A stretch of 64,000 nt of DNA. It comes from Scleromitrula shiraiana. Taxonomy: Eukaryota > Ascomycota > Leotiomycetes > Helotiales > Sclerotiniaceae. Positions 37,665 to 50,046 of the stretch are shown in pieces. The stretch lies in assembly GCA_028455995.1 (NCBI GenBank), contig JABELC010000006.1:248001-312000 (forward strand), in the 5' to 3' direction. The translations under genes and the position numbers were made by a program. Each line of letters opens with the position of its first letter. The stretch's first letter is position 1. Below the pieces are notes generated by a model. The model made no database searches, was not told where the DNA came from, and was given only the letters and a program-made list of their open reading frames with translations.

Positions 37665-38839
37665 TTTTGCTTTTCGTTTGTTTGTTTGTTTTGCTTCGTT
37701 TTAAAATAAAAAGAGATTTATGTATTTATTTTCTGTTGTTTTTAAATTCGAAATTGATTTTGATTTTGATATTGAGATATATGTATAGAGAAATACGAAA
37801 CGAAAGGTGAAGTAGAGGAGCTTTATATATATATATACAAGATGAAACCATCAATCAATCAATCAACGATAACAGCTCATGGACTCACTCATTAATCCGC
37901 TCTCCGACTCCTTCCTCGGAGACCTACCAATTTGACACAACCCCACCATTAGCGCACACCTGTTTTCTGATAGCATAAATTTATAAGCTCCCCCCCCCCA
38001 ACCCCACTATTAGCGCAGTAATTGGTTAACTGGCCCCGGGGTGGTTGATTTCTCATAGAACTACTAATTTACTGGGTTGTATTTGTGTTCCTTTCTTGGA
38101 GCGAGCTAGAACTTTGGCATTGGGATCTGCTGATGTAATTTCTTGTTGGGATGAGAGAGATCAATTTGATGTGTAATTGTGAAAGTTGGTGAATGTGATT
38201 GATTACGTAAGGGGTTTGCTCACAAATACGACCGAGGGATGGTGGTCTAGATTTTGCATTGTGAGGTTGTCTCGAGATTGCTATTTTGGGTGGTGATACT
38301 TTTATTTTTATTTGTATGTACTCATTTGTATGCAGAAGGAAATAAATAGAATGGAAATGTCGCATACATAGATAGGTATGTAAATAATAAAGCGAAACTC
38401 GGAGGTAAGCATTCATCAGAGGTCCGGAATTCGGGATGTCAGCAGCTTCAATCCGTCAATCCGGGGAATGATGTTAGATGTGGGATTGGATGGGAATTAC
38501 TTGGGTTTGAGGTTATATTTCCTATTGAATCTATCAATAACTTAGTTCTTTGTGATCAGATGGAATGAATAGATAGATTGATATGGGTATGATAGATTCA
38601 AAAGCCGGATTCATACTTATTTCTATTGTACGATGAGTTGTTGAAAGGAAAGGAAAGGCGTGAAGGCCGTGGTGTGAGAATGGGATGAGGGAGGGGTAAA
38701 GATGTATATAAATTCTGATACTCGTTCGTAGTCATCAGATAAAATTCAACATCTACTTAAGATAATATATCTTCAATCAATTTGCTCACAAGTATAATAT
38801 AAACCGATATCATACATTTCATACACAAATCTATCAATC
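37665..38839. promoter_or_regulatory. Divergent intergenic region (peroxiredoxin / DUF1348 gene)
   Basis: A 1.2-kb gap between two divergent start codons, so it contains both promoters. The leader next to the peroxiredoxin is AT-rich with (AT)n near 37,825. A run of nine C lies at 37,990-37,998. No clear factor site was identified and no gene is seen inside. Confidence 0.4.
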
Positions 38840-39647
38840 ATGACATCCCAAACCCCAACAACACCAACAACTAAATCGCCCCTCCCACCATTCACCGAAG
38901 AAACCGCTCGTATCAAAGTAAAAGCCGCACAAGATGCTTGGAATACCCGGTATACAGAACCTCCCTTTGATTTACCTTCCATTCCACACAATAGTATTCT
39001 CCTACATACCCTTGCATCTCCACCTCCCCCCCACCTCACCTCTCCTCTCCCTTCCCCTCTCCATCCAACCATGTACCTAATCTACCTCTAACACCCCATC
39101 TCAAAAGCGACCCCCACCACGTAAAAAACGCCTACACACCCGACTCCATCTGGCGAAACCGCGACACCTTCCTCAAGGGCCACTCCGAAATCGTCGATTT
39201 CCTCACCAAGAAATGGGAGAAGGAGGATGGTTACCGCTTGAGGAAGGAATTGTTTGCTTTTACTGATAATAAGGTATTTATTTCCCTCTTCCCCCTTCAT
39301 ATCCCTCCTTCTCCCCTTTCCCACTCCAATTCCCCTCTATCATCATCACCATCACCATCATCCACCTCTCTTTAAAATCACATTCCCCTCCTTCCCATCC
39401 CCCCCCCGCTTTGTCAAAAATCTTAAATCCCCAGATCGCAGTACAATTCTGGTACGAATACCACGACGCATCGTCCCCGCCGCAATGGTACCGGTGCTAT
39501 GGGCTGGAAGACTGGACGTTTGCGGATGATGGACGCATGAGGAAGAGGATGATGAGCGGGAATGAGATTAAGCTTGCTGAGGATGAGAGGTGGTTCAAGG
39601 AGGGTGTGGATGTTAATGGGGTGGAGATTGGGGAGAGACATTGGTGA
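38840..39647 (+). CDS. DUF1348 / NTF2-like (SnoaL-type) protein
   Basis: Three exons (38,840-38,949; 39,108-39,273; 39,435-39,647) encode 162 residues. After a short Thr/Pro-rich start comes RIKVKAAQDAWNTR, spliced to DPHHVKNAYTPDSIWRNRD. Then follow FLKGHSEIVDFLTKKW, YRLRKELFAFTDNK, and after intron 2 IAVQFWYEYHDA and WYRCYGLEDWTFADDG. The end is GVEIGERHW. This is the full DUF1348 domain of the NTF2-like cone fold, found in bacteria and fungi; no substrate is known. Introns are 158 and 161 nt with GTATAC and GTATTT donors and AAAAG and CCCAG acceptors. The coding strand flips from C-rich to G-rich near 39,230 and again near 39,490. Confidence 0.93.
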
Positions 39648-41243
39648 GGGGAGAGGGAGTTTGTATGGTATTTATAAATTAAGAGTATTTGCTTGAGTAT
39701 ACTTTATAAATCGTGCATGTAGCTGTACTTGCGGATCAAGTGATCGTGATTATAGTTATAGTTATAGTTATAGTTATAGTGGCAAGCAATATAATATCTT
39801 GGACACGAAATCAGAAAGAGAAAGTCTATCCTCATTCCCCCAATTCCCCATTTCAAGGAACTCTATGTTGTAAACCCCATATATCATTCATTTCCTCCCA
39901 TCACATCTCCCGCTCTAATAGAATAGACTGGCAACCTTCACATCATTATCACATCTCCAGATATATATATCTTCCTCCCTGAGTTTCACATCACACATAC
40001 ATTATCATACCTCCACATTACATTGCATTACATTCGATAAGAAATCTCAACACACGATAGAATAGCTCTCCGTACGTATATGCAAACCAAACTAAGCCTT
40101 ATATCGCGAGGTCAAGATAGATAGATAGTTTAAAGCTCATTTTGGAATTAGATCTACTAGATAGATATGAATGAATAGATATCAAGGGCTAGTTTTCTAG
40201 ACTACATACTTAGGTACATATTATGCTACCCATGTGAACTACTATGGAGAGTTAGATATGATATAAACCCAACTAGAGGAAGTATTCTGCTACCGAGTGG
40301 TTGGCTCGATGTTTTTGCTTCCCAATCATCCATGTATGGTATCCTCGATGTTAGGATACGTATCTAGGATTATTCATCGCTACAATATATATGCACATAC
40401 ATTATTCCTTCCGATTCACAACAGAGCAGAATTCTTTCTCTTTGCTGGCTATAGGATACTAATTCTATCAGATTATATGATATCATATCATGTTAAATCT
40501 CCAGTCGACTATAAAAGTTTGAAGACTGGGAGGGACCTATCTAAGGTTATGGAAATGACACTTAGGGTAAGAAGAGGAGAGAAAGAGAAGATCTAATCGG
40601 CTGAGTCTTGGGAGATGATAGAGTTTTGGGGGAGAAGGGGGGGTCAGATGGTGATTGGGAAGATGGAAAGTGGACGGATAGTTATGATGTTGTATGCTGG
40701 ATAATCGATGAGGGTGTGTAGTTCTACTTCTGGTTTTAGTTCTAGCTCTTGTGTATTTGTACATGCTATGTATGAATATGGGTTTCATATGGTAACTTGC
40801 GGATAAATGGGTGAATAAATACCTGATTGTTTGAGATTTGGGACTTGGGGGAACAGGGGAGGTATGCTTCTTTTCCATTCTCGTTTTGTTTCTTGTTGTC
40901 TTTTTCTTTTTTGGATTTTGATGAGATATAATGAGATATGATATGATATGATCTGGCAAAAATTTGGTGATCTAATACACATACAATAAATGAGTAGACA
41001 ATGGAATGGAATGCTTAACGTGACTAGATCTCTTCTCTTCTCATATCTTCTGATGCCATGCTATTCTCATTCGTATCTTCAACTGCATTCCTATCATCTT
41101 CTTCTTCCACGAATATGTACAATTCCATCCCCTCCCATGCCTCCCTTCCCTCCACTTCTCCTCCAGCCCAGCCAAACCCAGATTCAGGTGCAATAGTCTT
41201 CCTTTCTCATCCTCTCTCCTCTCATTCATTTCTTTCGGAGATT
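39648..41243. other. Intergenic between convergent genes, no gene seen
   Basis: About 1.6 kb between the stop codons of the DUF1348 gene and the NDUFA2-type gene. It holds a (TATAGT)n tract near 39,750-39,780. Open frames are short and overlapping, with no recognised domain. It should hold both 3' UTRs. Confidence 0.5.
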
Positions 41244-42048
41244 CTATGATGCAGCATCTCCTTTTACTAATACTGTGACTTTGTCTTCGATTTCTTTGTC
41301 TGATAGTCCTGTTTTGGGGGAGGATTGTTAGTTTGCGATATGATGAATGGGATTGTGATGGGGTGATATGACGGGGGTTTTTGATGTGAGAGGGTTCGGG
41401 GAGGGAACGAGATTGTTTCGATGGTGGGGAGAAAGAGGGAGAAGTTGAAGAGGTGTGCGCCTGTCATTCTCAAGCTTGCGTTCCCCTCTTGAGCACACTT
41501 CATTCCCTCTCCCCTCCTTCTCTAATTCCCATATCTTCCATTCAGCACTTCCCGCTTCCACCTCCAATCCAACAACGCCATTCCAATCCTTCCCTCCCCC
41601 CCTCACTTCTTAAACCCCTCAAACCCTCCAGATAAAAGAAGAAAACAAAAGAAATAAAAAACCCACCCAATAAATCCACACTCCTCTCCTTCCCAAACTC
41701 AAATCTAGCCCAAACCCTCGGTTGTGTCCCCGCCGCTTCCCTCAACATAATAGGTATATTTGGGTTATGTTTTTTCATCGTTGGGTATGTACGTGCTAGG
41801 AAGGATCTTTTGTTTTTTATGTTAGCTTTAAGGTATGTGGTTTTTGGGGAGGGGAAGTGAGAAGTGGAAAATGATGGGGGAGATGGAGAAGAGAGAGGGT
41901 GAGGAGATGAGGGGATAGGAGAGAGATGAGAATGTGAGAGGGAGGTGAGAGGATAACATTACCTGGTAGCACCACTATGTTGACCAGTTTGACAAAATAA
42001 AAACCGAACTTCCTTTAAAGTCTGCGAGAATGCATATTTTGCCGACAT
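41244..42048 (-). CDS. NADH:ubiquinone oxidoreductase subunit NDUFA2/B8 type
   Basis: Three exons (42,048-41,963; 41,806-41,667; 41,308-41,244) encode 96 residues. This is an accessory subunit of mitochondrial complex I with the thioredoxin-like L51/S25/CI-B8 fold. The start MSAKYAFSQTLKEVRFLFCQ leads to TGQHSGATR, spliced to SFLARTYPTMKKHNPNIPIM. Then follow LREAAGTQPRVWARFEFGKE, and after intron 2 LSDKEIEDKVTVLVKG, ending DAAS. Length and blocks fit the family throughout. Introns are 156 nt and 358 nt; the second is long for this window, and its donor reads GTGGGT. No cleavable presequence is visible, as is usual for this subunit. It is divergent from the pyruvate carrier gene (752 bp between start codons). 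Confidence 0.95.
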
Positions 42049-42799
42049 GATTGATATGAATCTTTCAACCCTAAACTACTAATCGGGAATTTCCACAATT
42101 CTTTCGTTTCCTTCCCAAGAGTTTGTTTTTGCGCAAAGAGGTAGAAGCGCAATTGGTTCGTTGGTAGCTTAATATGGTATGATGATATTAGAAGCTATGG
42201 GTGGATGCGATGGATATACCTCAATTGATTGTGCATATAAAGGAATTGTTGACTACCGTAATATTTTATTGAGGTGATAATATTCTAGCCACACATGTGC
42301 CACACTATACTTACATAATTTATCCAGCTCAATCAGCTTAGCCACCGCCGTTGACCGGACTCCGTAACCTTACCTTATTATTTGATTCTTGTGTTCAAAG
42401 ATTCCATTCAACAAAGTTTTGATCGAAAGAAATTGAGAAGTTTGAATATCAATTATATCATATTGAATTAAATACCTAGATTGAGAAAAAGGAACAATTG
42501 AATTGTAAGTTCTATTTTCTTTGCGAACAAACTATGAGAGTATCTTAGAGAGAAGAATGTCCTTATTGAATTGATATCAAGAACTCGAAATTACGCTTAA
42601 CTAACTTCGAATTCTCAGCCTTATCCATTTCATTCATTGAATTTCATCTTCCATCACATCTATCTCAATCTCACCTACGGTAGTTCAGAACACTCACCCT
42701 CAACAATCTCCTCTCCACCACACATATACACCTACCTACCTACCTACCACCTACAACACCTATCCATACCAAGCAAACCGCACAAAAACCCCAGCAAAA
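42049..42799. promoter_or_regulatory. Divergent intergenic region (NDUFA2-type / pyruvate carrier)
   Basis: A 751-bp gap between two divergent genes for mitochondrial inner-membrane proteins, so it carries both promoters. The right part (42,610-42,799) is CT-rich with a (CTAC)n tract near 42,733-42,750, the probable 5' leader of the carrier gene. Whether the two genes are co-regulated cannot be read from the sequence. Confidence 0.4.
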
Positions 42800-43993
42800 A
42801 TGTCACTCCTCCGCACCCTAACAACCTCCACCCGTCCCCTCCTCCGCTTCAACCCAACCTCCAAATTCACCTCCTCCACCACATCCACATCAACCCGATT
42901 CTTCACCTCAAATTCCTCTTCAGCTTCGCGCCAATCTCAAAGTCTTATTCGAAATGCATGGGCTAGATCAATGGGGAAGGGACAAGGAAAGAGATATCAA
43001 TCTACGGAAGCGGGGGCTACGGCTGCGGCGGCGGCGGAACAGCAAGTTAGTTGGTTTAAGAGGATGTGGGATAGTCCCATTGGGTTGAAGACTGTGCATT
43101 TTTGGTAGGTTTTTATTTTATCTTTGTCATTGTTTTGTTGGGGGGAGGGGAGTGCGGGGATTGGGGGTTTTGGGGGTTTTAGGAGGGGGGTGGGTTTGGA
43201 TTTTATGAAGTGTGTATGTGGATATGAACGCGATGAGAAGGTGAAGATAAAGACAAAGGAAAAGGAAGAGATGGGATTAAGGATGCGAAAAGAGAAATTT
43301 AAGATAGAAGGGAAATACTAGTAGAGCAAGACACAGGCTTTGTTTCCTTTCATCACATTCAAAAACACCAGCTAACCATTTTTCAATCATCTAGGGCACC
43401 CGTCATGAAGGTATTTCCCTCTCACCTCACCACACCACACCGCACACCTATCCCATCTCTTCTCTCTCACAAAATATAAACTATACTAACAACCCAACTA
43501 GTGGGCACTCGTCATAGCAGGAATATCCGATCTAGCACGTCCGGCCGAAAAACTCTCTCTTACTCAAAATGCCGCTCTTACTGCTACTGGTATTATTTGG
43601 ACTAGATGGTGTTTGATTATTAAACCTAGGAATATTCTGTAGGTCCCCATTTCCCCTTCTTCAATCCCCCCTTCCATCTTCCCTTTTACTTCCCTCATTT
43701 CCCCTCCATCCCTCCGCCCCCATCCCTCCTCAAGTCCCTCAATTTTCCCCTCTACCTCATACACCCCCCTCCCCACAACCCCAAGCTAACAAAATCCCCC
43801 CCTTCTCAAAAACAGTCTAGCAACCGTAAACTTCTTCCTCGGAATGGTAGGAGTAGTCCAAGTATCGCGAATCTTGATCTGGAAACAAGCTCAAAAGAAG
43901 AAGGCTAACCAGTCGATTGGCGAGAGGGCCGAGGAGATTAAGGAGGAGGTTAAGGGGAAGGTTGGGGAGGTTAAGGAGGCTGTTAGATCGTAG
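42800..43993 (+). CDS. Mitochondrial pyruvate carrier subunit (MPC2/MPC3 type)
   Basis: Four exons (42,800-43,104; 43,395-43,410; 43,502-43,638; 43,816-43,993) encode 211 residues. The protein is half of the heterodimeric inner-membrane carrier bringing pyruvate into mitochondria. Residues 1-75 are rich in S, T and R with few acids, a typical mitochondrial presequence. The carrier domain starts WDSPIGLKTVHFW, joined through a 16-nt microexon (APVMK) to WALVIAGISDLARPAEKLS. It continues with LTATGIIWTRWCLIIKPRN, then LATVNFFLGMVGVVQVSRI and WKQAQKK. Three membrane helices can be drawn. The C-terminus is a charged helix ending EVKEAVRS. Residues FWAPVMKW and the W..W motif are signature blocks of the family. 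All introns have GTAGGT or GTATTT donors and restore conserved sequence. Confidence 0.95.
43395..43410 (+). other. 16-nt internal microexon of the pyruvate carrier gene
   Basis: Bounded by CTAG and a GTATTT donor, these 16 bases complete the W codon and add APVMK in the middle of the invariant FWAPVMKW block. Skipping would remove 16 nt and break the frame. Confidence 0.85.
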
Positions 43994-46048
43994 GGAGTGT
44001 GAGGAAGGGAGAATGGGGGGAGGATGGATGAGGGGTTGTAGATGATGTGAGGGAGGGGGCATGGATGAAGGATGGGGATTAGAAAACCAAGAGCAGGGGA
44101 GAGGAGTGTGGAGATTGATGGACGTGTATTACTGGACGGGATGTGAAGGGAGGGTTGAATTGAATCGAATTGAAGCAGGCTAGATGAATTGAGGTATTAA
44201 AATTCTTTCTTCTTTCTATCTATTCGGATTTTTATGTGCTATCTATTATTTGCATGCGATTAGATATCTCTCTCCACCAATTGAAACGAAAGATGGAAGA
44301 TGCCATCCATGGGACCTGTCAGTTGGCCCATCAGAAATCAGGTCATGAATCAAGATATGTGTATTACTCTGAAGTAGTAGAGGAAATAAAGGGGAAGAGT
44401 TAAACTACGGATTTACAAAACGTTCCACACCAGGCGCAGTTGTAGCAGCAGCGAAAGGCGACGCATTGCGGGTTTTATACCAAGAGCCTTATCCGTTCAA
44501 TTTTGAGGATTATTAAGGTGGCGACGACTTCCATTACTTGGCCCAGATTATCTTGATAGTAGATTCGTGGGTTGTTAGTTGATAGCGATATTTCTTTCCT
44601 GGGCCTTGATGAACCCGCCTTCCATCCTATCATGGACTGGACTTGACAGCTACTAATAGAACACGAACGATGATAGCTCCCAATTATGAGTCGTTGGGAG
44701 GTTCCTTCTTACTGTTCACACCGAAGGATTCTCTGTTCATCAAGCATTCGACGAAAATTCAGAACTATCTTGGTCGAGGTTTTTGTCGTCTATTTCAACG
44801 ACACCTTGATGATGTGATGTCCTCCCTCCTGTCAATTTTTATGCCATCACCAACCAAGACTCTCGATATTAAAACCACGGCCATCGTCAGGAGCAACTTG
44901 AATCCGGTAGTTCTGGTGACTGATGTGGGTTACTTCTAATCGCCATGATTTTGGTCCAAACCAGCGGTGGCGGTCATCTCAGGCTGAAAAAGTATACGGA
45001 TGTAACTATCACAAGGATAAATGGAAGTTTGTTTCATTTGTATATTTCGATTTCTTTTTTTTTTTTACTTCTTCTTTTCCTCATCGTAGCTGGGTAAAGA
45101 ATACAGCTAGGCCAACTGAAGCAGATACGTATTATGTACGACAAGCAGTCAATCATACGGCACAACGATTTATGATTTCTCTTCCGTTCGATTCCAAGAG
45201 CTTTGTATCACCGAACATGTATATCCATAAATATTTCTCTTAATAAGTAGTTGAGCACAATGAGTACACACACCACGTCGTGCCCCTTTAGAATCATCGC
45301 TTAGATCATGTCTTGGCGCTTGAGTGTATGCATATTCGGCCCTAGACCATATGCTTTGGGGCCAGTAGAATCCAATTGGAAGTAGAATGGTTGAAAATAT
45401 GATTTCGAAAGGGTACATGTGTGTTTGTATGGGCAATAATAGACACTGCATTATGCATTTCTAGTTAGTGTCATCGATAATGAATTTCCCCCCAACTTCG
45501 CCCTCTCGTTTCCCTCGGTGGATACATCTAAGACCACTTCTAAACCGATACTACAATTATTATTCCGTGCTCCGAAGTTTAATTATATTGTTATCGTTAG
45601 TTAAAATAAGCTTTTTCTCTTTTTCTGCCGTTGATCTAATTTTCATCATTCGTATCGCTATCTACCTCCTAGTCCTTCCTTCTAGTAAAAGAAAAGCGAG
45701 CTTGCCACGCTCGCTTAACATCTAATCCCCCGAGCAGCTTTGCATTTGATGACCTGCCATATTAGACTATTTCGAATCAAAAATTCGTGTGCAAGTGCAT
45801 TGACATCGCTACTAGAAAAATATAAAAGATGTCTTATTTGTTTGCAAACTTGTTTTACATCCATGGATATTCCCCTAATCCACCGACACTACCGCTAGAT
45901 TATTGGATTCTCATACGTATGATACACACGCCCGGATACGATACTTTACTTTACACCCGTACTTATATCAAATACCCCTAATGCTCTACATGATAAAATA
46001 CACCATCCACTCACTCATCTAAACTTCTCCAGATCTCTTATACCCATC
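43994..46048. other. Intergenic, no intact gene seen
   Basis: About 2 kb between the pyruvate carrier and the decayed ATP-grasp gene. Short frames occur on both strands. One at 45,451-45,170 (-) contains STILLPIGFYW, faintly like a transporter helix, but it is too short to call. No RNA gene or mobile element is recognised. Confidence 0.45.
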
Positions 46049-47432
46049 ATGAATTGTCTTGGCAGGAGATCATTGCACCTCATCTTTAGGTACCGCATGC
46101 CATCTTTAAACCAAGATATTAAAATTCCACCCCGGTCAATATACCCACGTTTTTCATCATCTTCTTCGAATTCTCAAACAATGTCGACGACACGTGTAGC
46201 AATTCTTTACCAAGCCATCGAACCCCCAATAATAAACGGAGTGAAAAAGCCCATGAAACCAGGAGGTTCGTTTGTTCGCTAAATTAATTAATCGCCCTAT
46301 ATATAATCTTCCATTTCAAAAACTCACTCACAAGCCACTATTCAACTTTAGGATACCAGGACTCCAGTGCAGATATCGCCTACAACTTACAACAAGAGCC
46401 CGATATCTCAGTCATTACACCCAAATCTATTCCATCTCCACACGACGCATCAAAATGGTGCTACCCCGATACCGAAGCGGGTATCCTCTCAGCTCTCGCA
46501 AAAAGAGCGACTCATCTCTGGGCCAATACCATCGTATTTGCATCGCACCCCCTCCAAATATCACCACATCTTATGCTCTATCAAGAAACCGTACGAATTG
46601 TAGGACAACCATCATTATTAGTTGAGAAATACGACGATAAGGAATAGATGAACGATCTCCTCCGCTCAGATGGACGATTTACCATGCCAAGAAGTTGGAC
46701 GATATCCTGCACTCCCCAACTTGAATCTGAGATGCAAAAACTAAACCTCCCATTTCCTGTCGTCGCGAAACCGATTCGTGGACGTGGGGGTTTTGGGGTG
46801 ATGATTTGTGGGGACGAGGAGGATTTGTTAAATCATGCTAATACTTTATTTGATGATTCCCCCTCAATAATGATTGAAGAGTTTCTCTCTGGGGAAGAAG
46901 CTACGATATTGGTTATGCCTTCTTCTTCTTCTTCGATTGGAAATCTGATTATTGGGCTCTGCCTATTGTAACAAAGTTTAATCATGTGGATGGTATTGCG
47001 CCGTATAATGGTACTGTAGCCGTGACGTCGAATTCTAGAGTTATTTCGCAGAGGGAATTTAAAGAAAATATCTATTATCAAGAGGCTTATAGGCAGTGTG
47101 AGGATGTGGCGAGGTTGCTGGGGGTTAAGGCGCCGATTCGGATTGATGTTAGACGGTTTGAAGAGGGGGGAGGTTTGCGTTATTTGATATCAATATGAAA
47201 CCGGTATGCTCCTTTACCTGTACTTTTTGATTTGGTTCGAAGTGAAGGAAATGTGGAACTGATATTTTATGCGCAGAATATGACGGGTCCGGGTCGTCTT
47301 GGTAGAGAGAGCCAAACGAGTTTGACAGCTTTGGCAGCTGCGGGGTTGGACTGGGATTATTCGAAACTTTTGAGGATTATGCTTGAATCGGCATCTACTT
47401 TAAAGGAGATTCGTAATGTTGACGTGAAGTAA
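46049..47432 (+). pseudogene. Decayed ATP-grasp (D-Ala-D-Ala ligase-like) gene
   Basis: Three exons can be traced (46,049-46,265; 46,352-47,203; 47,277-47,432), but the middle one is broken three times. Recognisable blocks are TRVAILYQAIEPPIINGVKK, the ATP-grasp loop VVAKPIRGRGGFGV, MIEEFLSGEEATI, the metal-site block FDINMKP with NMTGPGRLGRE after intron 2, and LTALAAAGLDWDY. Lesions: an in-frame TAG at 46,645-46,647, then a one-base loss near 46,944 (before the YWALPIV block), and another near 47,172 (before the FDINMKP block). Both introns (86 and 73 nt) still have usable splice sites. ATP-grasp ligases join a carboxylate to an amine with ATP; fungi have no peptidoglycan, so the natural substrate of the intact fungal homologue is unknown. 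The decay looks recent because the protein blocks are still clear. Confidence 0.8.
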
Positions 47433-47569
47433 GCATGTATAAACTCGTTGATGTTGCTGGTGTTTGTTCATATCATTGGAACCTAGAGGTAGACAAAATC
47501 TAAAAAGGTATCCATATCATACCATACCATTTACATCTAAATATTTACATATTCTAAGTACGCCCCCTT

Positions 47570-49284
47570 CTAATAACTAAACCCATCATCACCCTCGTTT
47601 CTCACCCAATTCCCCAATGCCCCCCTCACATCATCTTTAACCCTCCTCCTTCCCTCCAGTATCTCGCTATTCTTTACATCAGAATATTTGTCCTGTATTA
47701 AACATTTCCTAATCCTTTCTATAACATCTGTCCCCGTTCCCCCCATTACCCCTACTCCTTCCAATCCACCACCACCCATCCTCCTTAATATCTCAATTCC
47801 AAGTCCCCAAATCTTCTTCCTACTAACTCGACTCGCACCCCTGACATCAAATTGTTTCCGTCCCTGTAACGTACCATTTACAAGTGTTTCACCACCCGAT
47901 GAGCCATCACCCCTCATCCATCCAGTCGAAATATTACTACTGCTGAATTTCGGAACCTCAACACCACTACCATCAACCCACCTCCTCGAAAATCGAAATT
48001 CCCTCTCCGTCCCTCTGATCCCCACTCCCATCCACCTATATCCACCATCCCATTTCCTCCCATTCAGACTTTTCATCCTCTCACTAAAACATCTCTCCAT
48101 CCCCACCACCGATAACTGACTGCTGGGCACCACCATCCCGGTCAGATACGCACGGGCTGGATAAATGAATAGAGATGTAATAGATGAGAGGAGAGAGAGA
48201 CATTGCATAGAAGCTAATTTGTCCGAACAGGATTTCGAGAGTGTGGGTGGTGCATCAGGACGACTGGGTTTGCGACGTACGGAGCCGAGAAGGGAGAAAT
48301 TGGCGCGGCCGGGAAGGAGCACGGGATTTGGAGTGGAATTGGGGGTTGGTGGATCTGAGTTTGAGGGGAGGGGTAAAGGAGGTGGAAGATCCCAGGGTGT
48401 GGGATCTTCTTGGGCGGCCATGGTAAGTTCCATTGAAGCGTCGCCGCAGGGGGCCTCGGAGTTGTAGAGGTAGAGTTTTAGGGTGGGGTGGAGTTCGAAT
48501 GGTTGGGTGGTGAAGGGTTGAGAAGTAGAAATTGGATCCGAGGATGAGATTTCTCGATACCGTATATATGGTGAAGGGTGGGTGGGATGATTAAGTAATG
48601 AGAGACATTCTTGAAGGAGGAAATGGTTGAGGGTTCTGATGCAGAGGATTTCGGCATGCCAGTCGTGGAGGACGGTACCGTTTGCGAGGGAAAGTTTGGA
48701 GATTGGGAGACATTTCATTCCGGTTCTGGGGATGAGGAGATGTAATGTTAGGCTGGATTCTACGGAACTGGGTTTAGGGATATGTAAGAGGGTGACATAA
48801 AGCCCGGTAAGTGACTTCACTTCTAGTACCAGACCCGAGTTGACGAGGTGAACCAATATTTACACACTTGGGAATATGATCGGTCAAAGAGATGCATAAA
48901 TCAAAGAAAAGGAGGGGTTCATCTCACGCAAGAGCAAGACATGTTAATTCCCCATCATCTACATCTATTTTCAATTAGCTTTGTACCAACAAAATCTAAT
49001 TCAATTTAACTCAACCTAAAATGATTCCACCCTTTCCCAGACAATATCACAAAGTTACAGAGAAGCAAATACAACGAATTAAGCAAACCGAAAAAAATAA
49101 TAGAATATGAAATAATATACATACTATAAGCAACAATCCCACTCAACGGTACCCATTCCTTGACACCATCACCTCTATTCTGAGGTTTCCTTTTCGCAGG
49201 CAATTGATCAAATTGTTTTAACACAACATCAGCAATATCATCCGGTGAAGGTTCCAGCTCAGGAATAAATTCAGCCTCATTCAT
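47570..49284 (-). CDS. tad1: tRNA-specific adenosine deaminase (Tad1/ADAT1)
   Basis: Three exons (49,284-49,125; 48,964-48,928; 48,725-47,570) encode 450 residues. The enzyme deaminates A37 of tRNA-Ala to inosine. Residues 1-53 contain DVVLKQFDQLPAKRKPQ and EWVPLSGIVAY. A 37-nt exon then supplies DDGELTCLALA, which joins to TGMKCLPISKLSLANG. This junction restores the conserved LALATGMKCLP block, which supports the small exon. Catalytic features: the zinc and proton-shuttle motif HAE at residues 89-91 (VLHDWHAEI), SEAPCGDASMEL, and later RPDAPPTLSKSCSDKLA with the third zinc ligand. Introns are 160 and 202 nt. The C-terminal third is variable, as in the family. The coding strand switches from C-rich to G-rich near 48,150. 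Confidence 0.9.
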
Positions 49285-50046
49285 TTCGTGTAAGTAAGCT
49301 CTCTTTCTTTCCTAGATAGAAGATTTTCATATGGTGGTGGGGGGATCCTATAATTTGATCGGAAAAGAGCTTTTCCTTGTTTGTAATGGGCCCTAGTAGC
49401 GAGGTGTTGTGCATTGTGGGGATGTGGTGTGAGGGGTTAAGTCGTTAGTGAGGGGATGTTCGATTGATTGATTTCGGACCCGATGTTATACAGCTAGTTA
49501 ACTATTAATTGGTATGAATCTCCTCTTGTTACATTTGGGTTGATTATGAAACAGTTTAACTAGTTGTATATATATGTATGATAGCCTTAGAGATATTTAT
49601 CGATTTATTTTCCTCCTGTTTCCCCTCATTACATTCCATCAAGTTAAGCGGTTTTCATCGGTATAAGAAAACAGCCTTCACTTCATACATACCACGACGA
49701 CGCATATAAGATTACTTTCTAGAAGATTAAATTGATCATTGATATCTGACTTTGAATTATTCGTTGTTTTTGTGATGAGATTGAATCTAGGTATTTGTCT
49801 ACATACTTAACTTAGTTGATTGCAACTCTAACTAATTAACAGTAGGCCTATTGAAGAATAGACGTATCGCCATCCTCATATATCAGTTCAAAATCACTCA
49901 GCTGAGATTCATCCAAAGAACAACATCTTCTTTCTAACTTCATATCCCTTTCTATCTACCCAAAGAATATAAATTCAAATCAAACCCAATATCCAAATCA
50001 AACCCAATATCCAAACCAAACCAATCCAACCATATCCATCTTCAAA
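49285..50046. promoter_or_regulatory. Divergent intergenic region (tad1 / dioxygenase)
   Basis: A 762-bp gap between two divergent start codons, holding both promoters. The last 70 bp before the dioxygenase ATG contain a short direct repeat of 'aatccaaatcaaaccc' type. No gene or clear factor site is seen. Confidence 0.4.

Noticed and set aside
45170..45451. 93-codon minus-strand frame with a hydrophobic STILLPIGFYW segment resembling a transporter helix
   Set aside because: Too short and no flanking transporter blocks found in other frames; could be chance or a very old relic.
47570..48856. A continuous longer exon 3 of tad1 starting near 48,822 or 48,856
   Set aside because: That reading lacks the conserved LALATGMKCLP block, which is restored only by the 37-nt exon at 48,928-48,964.
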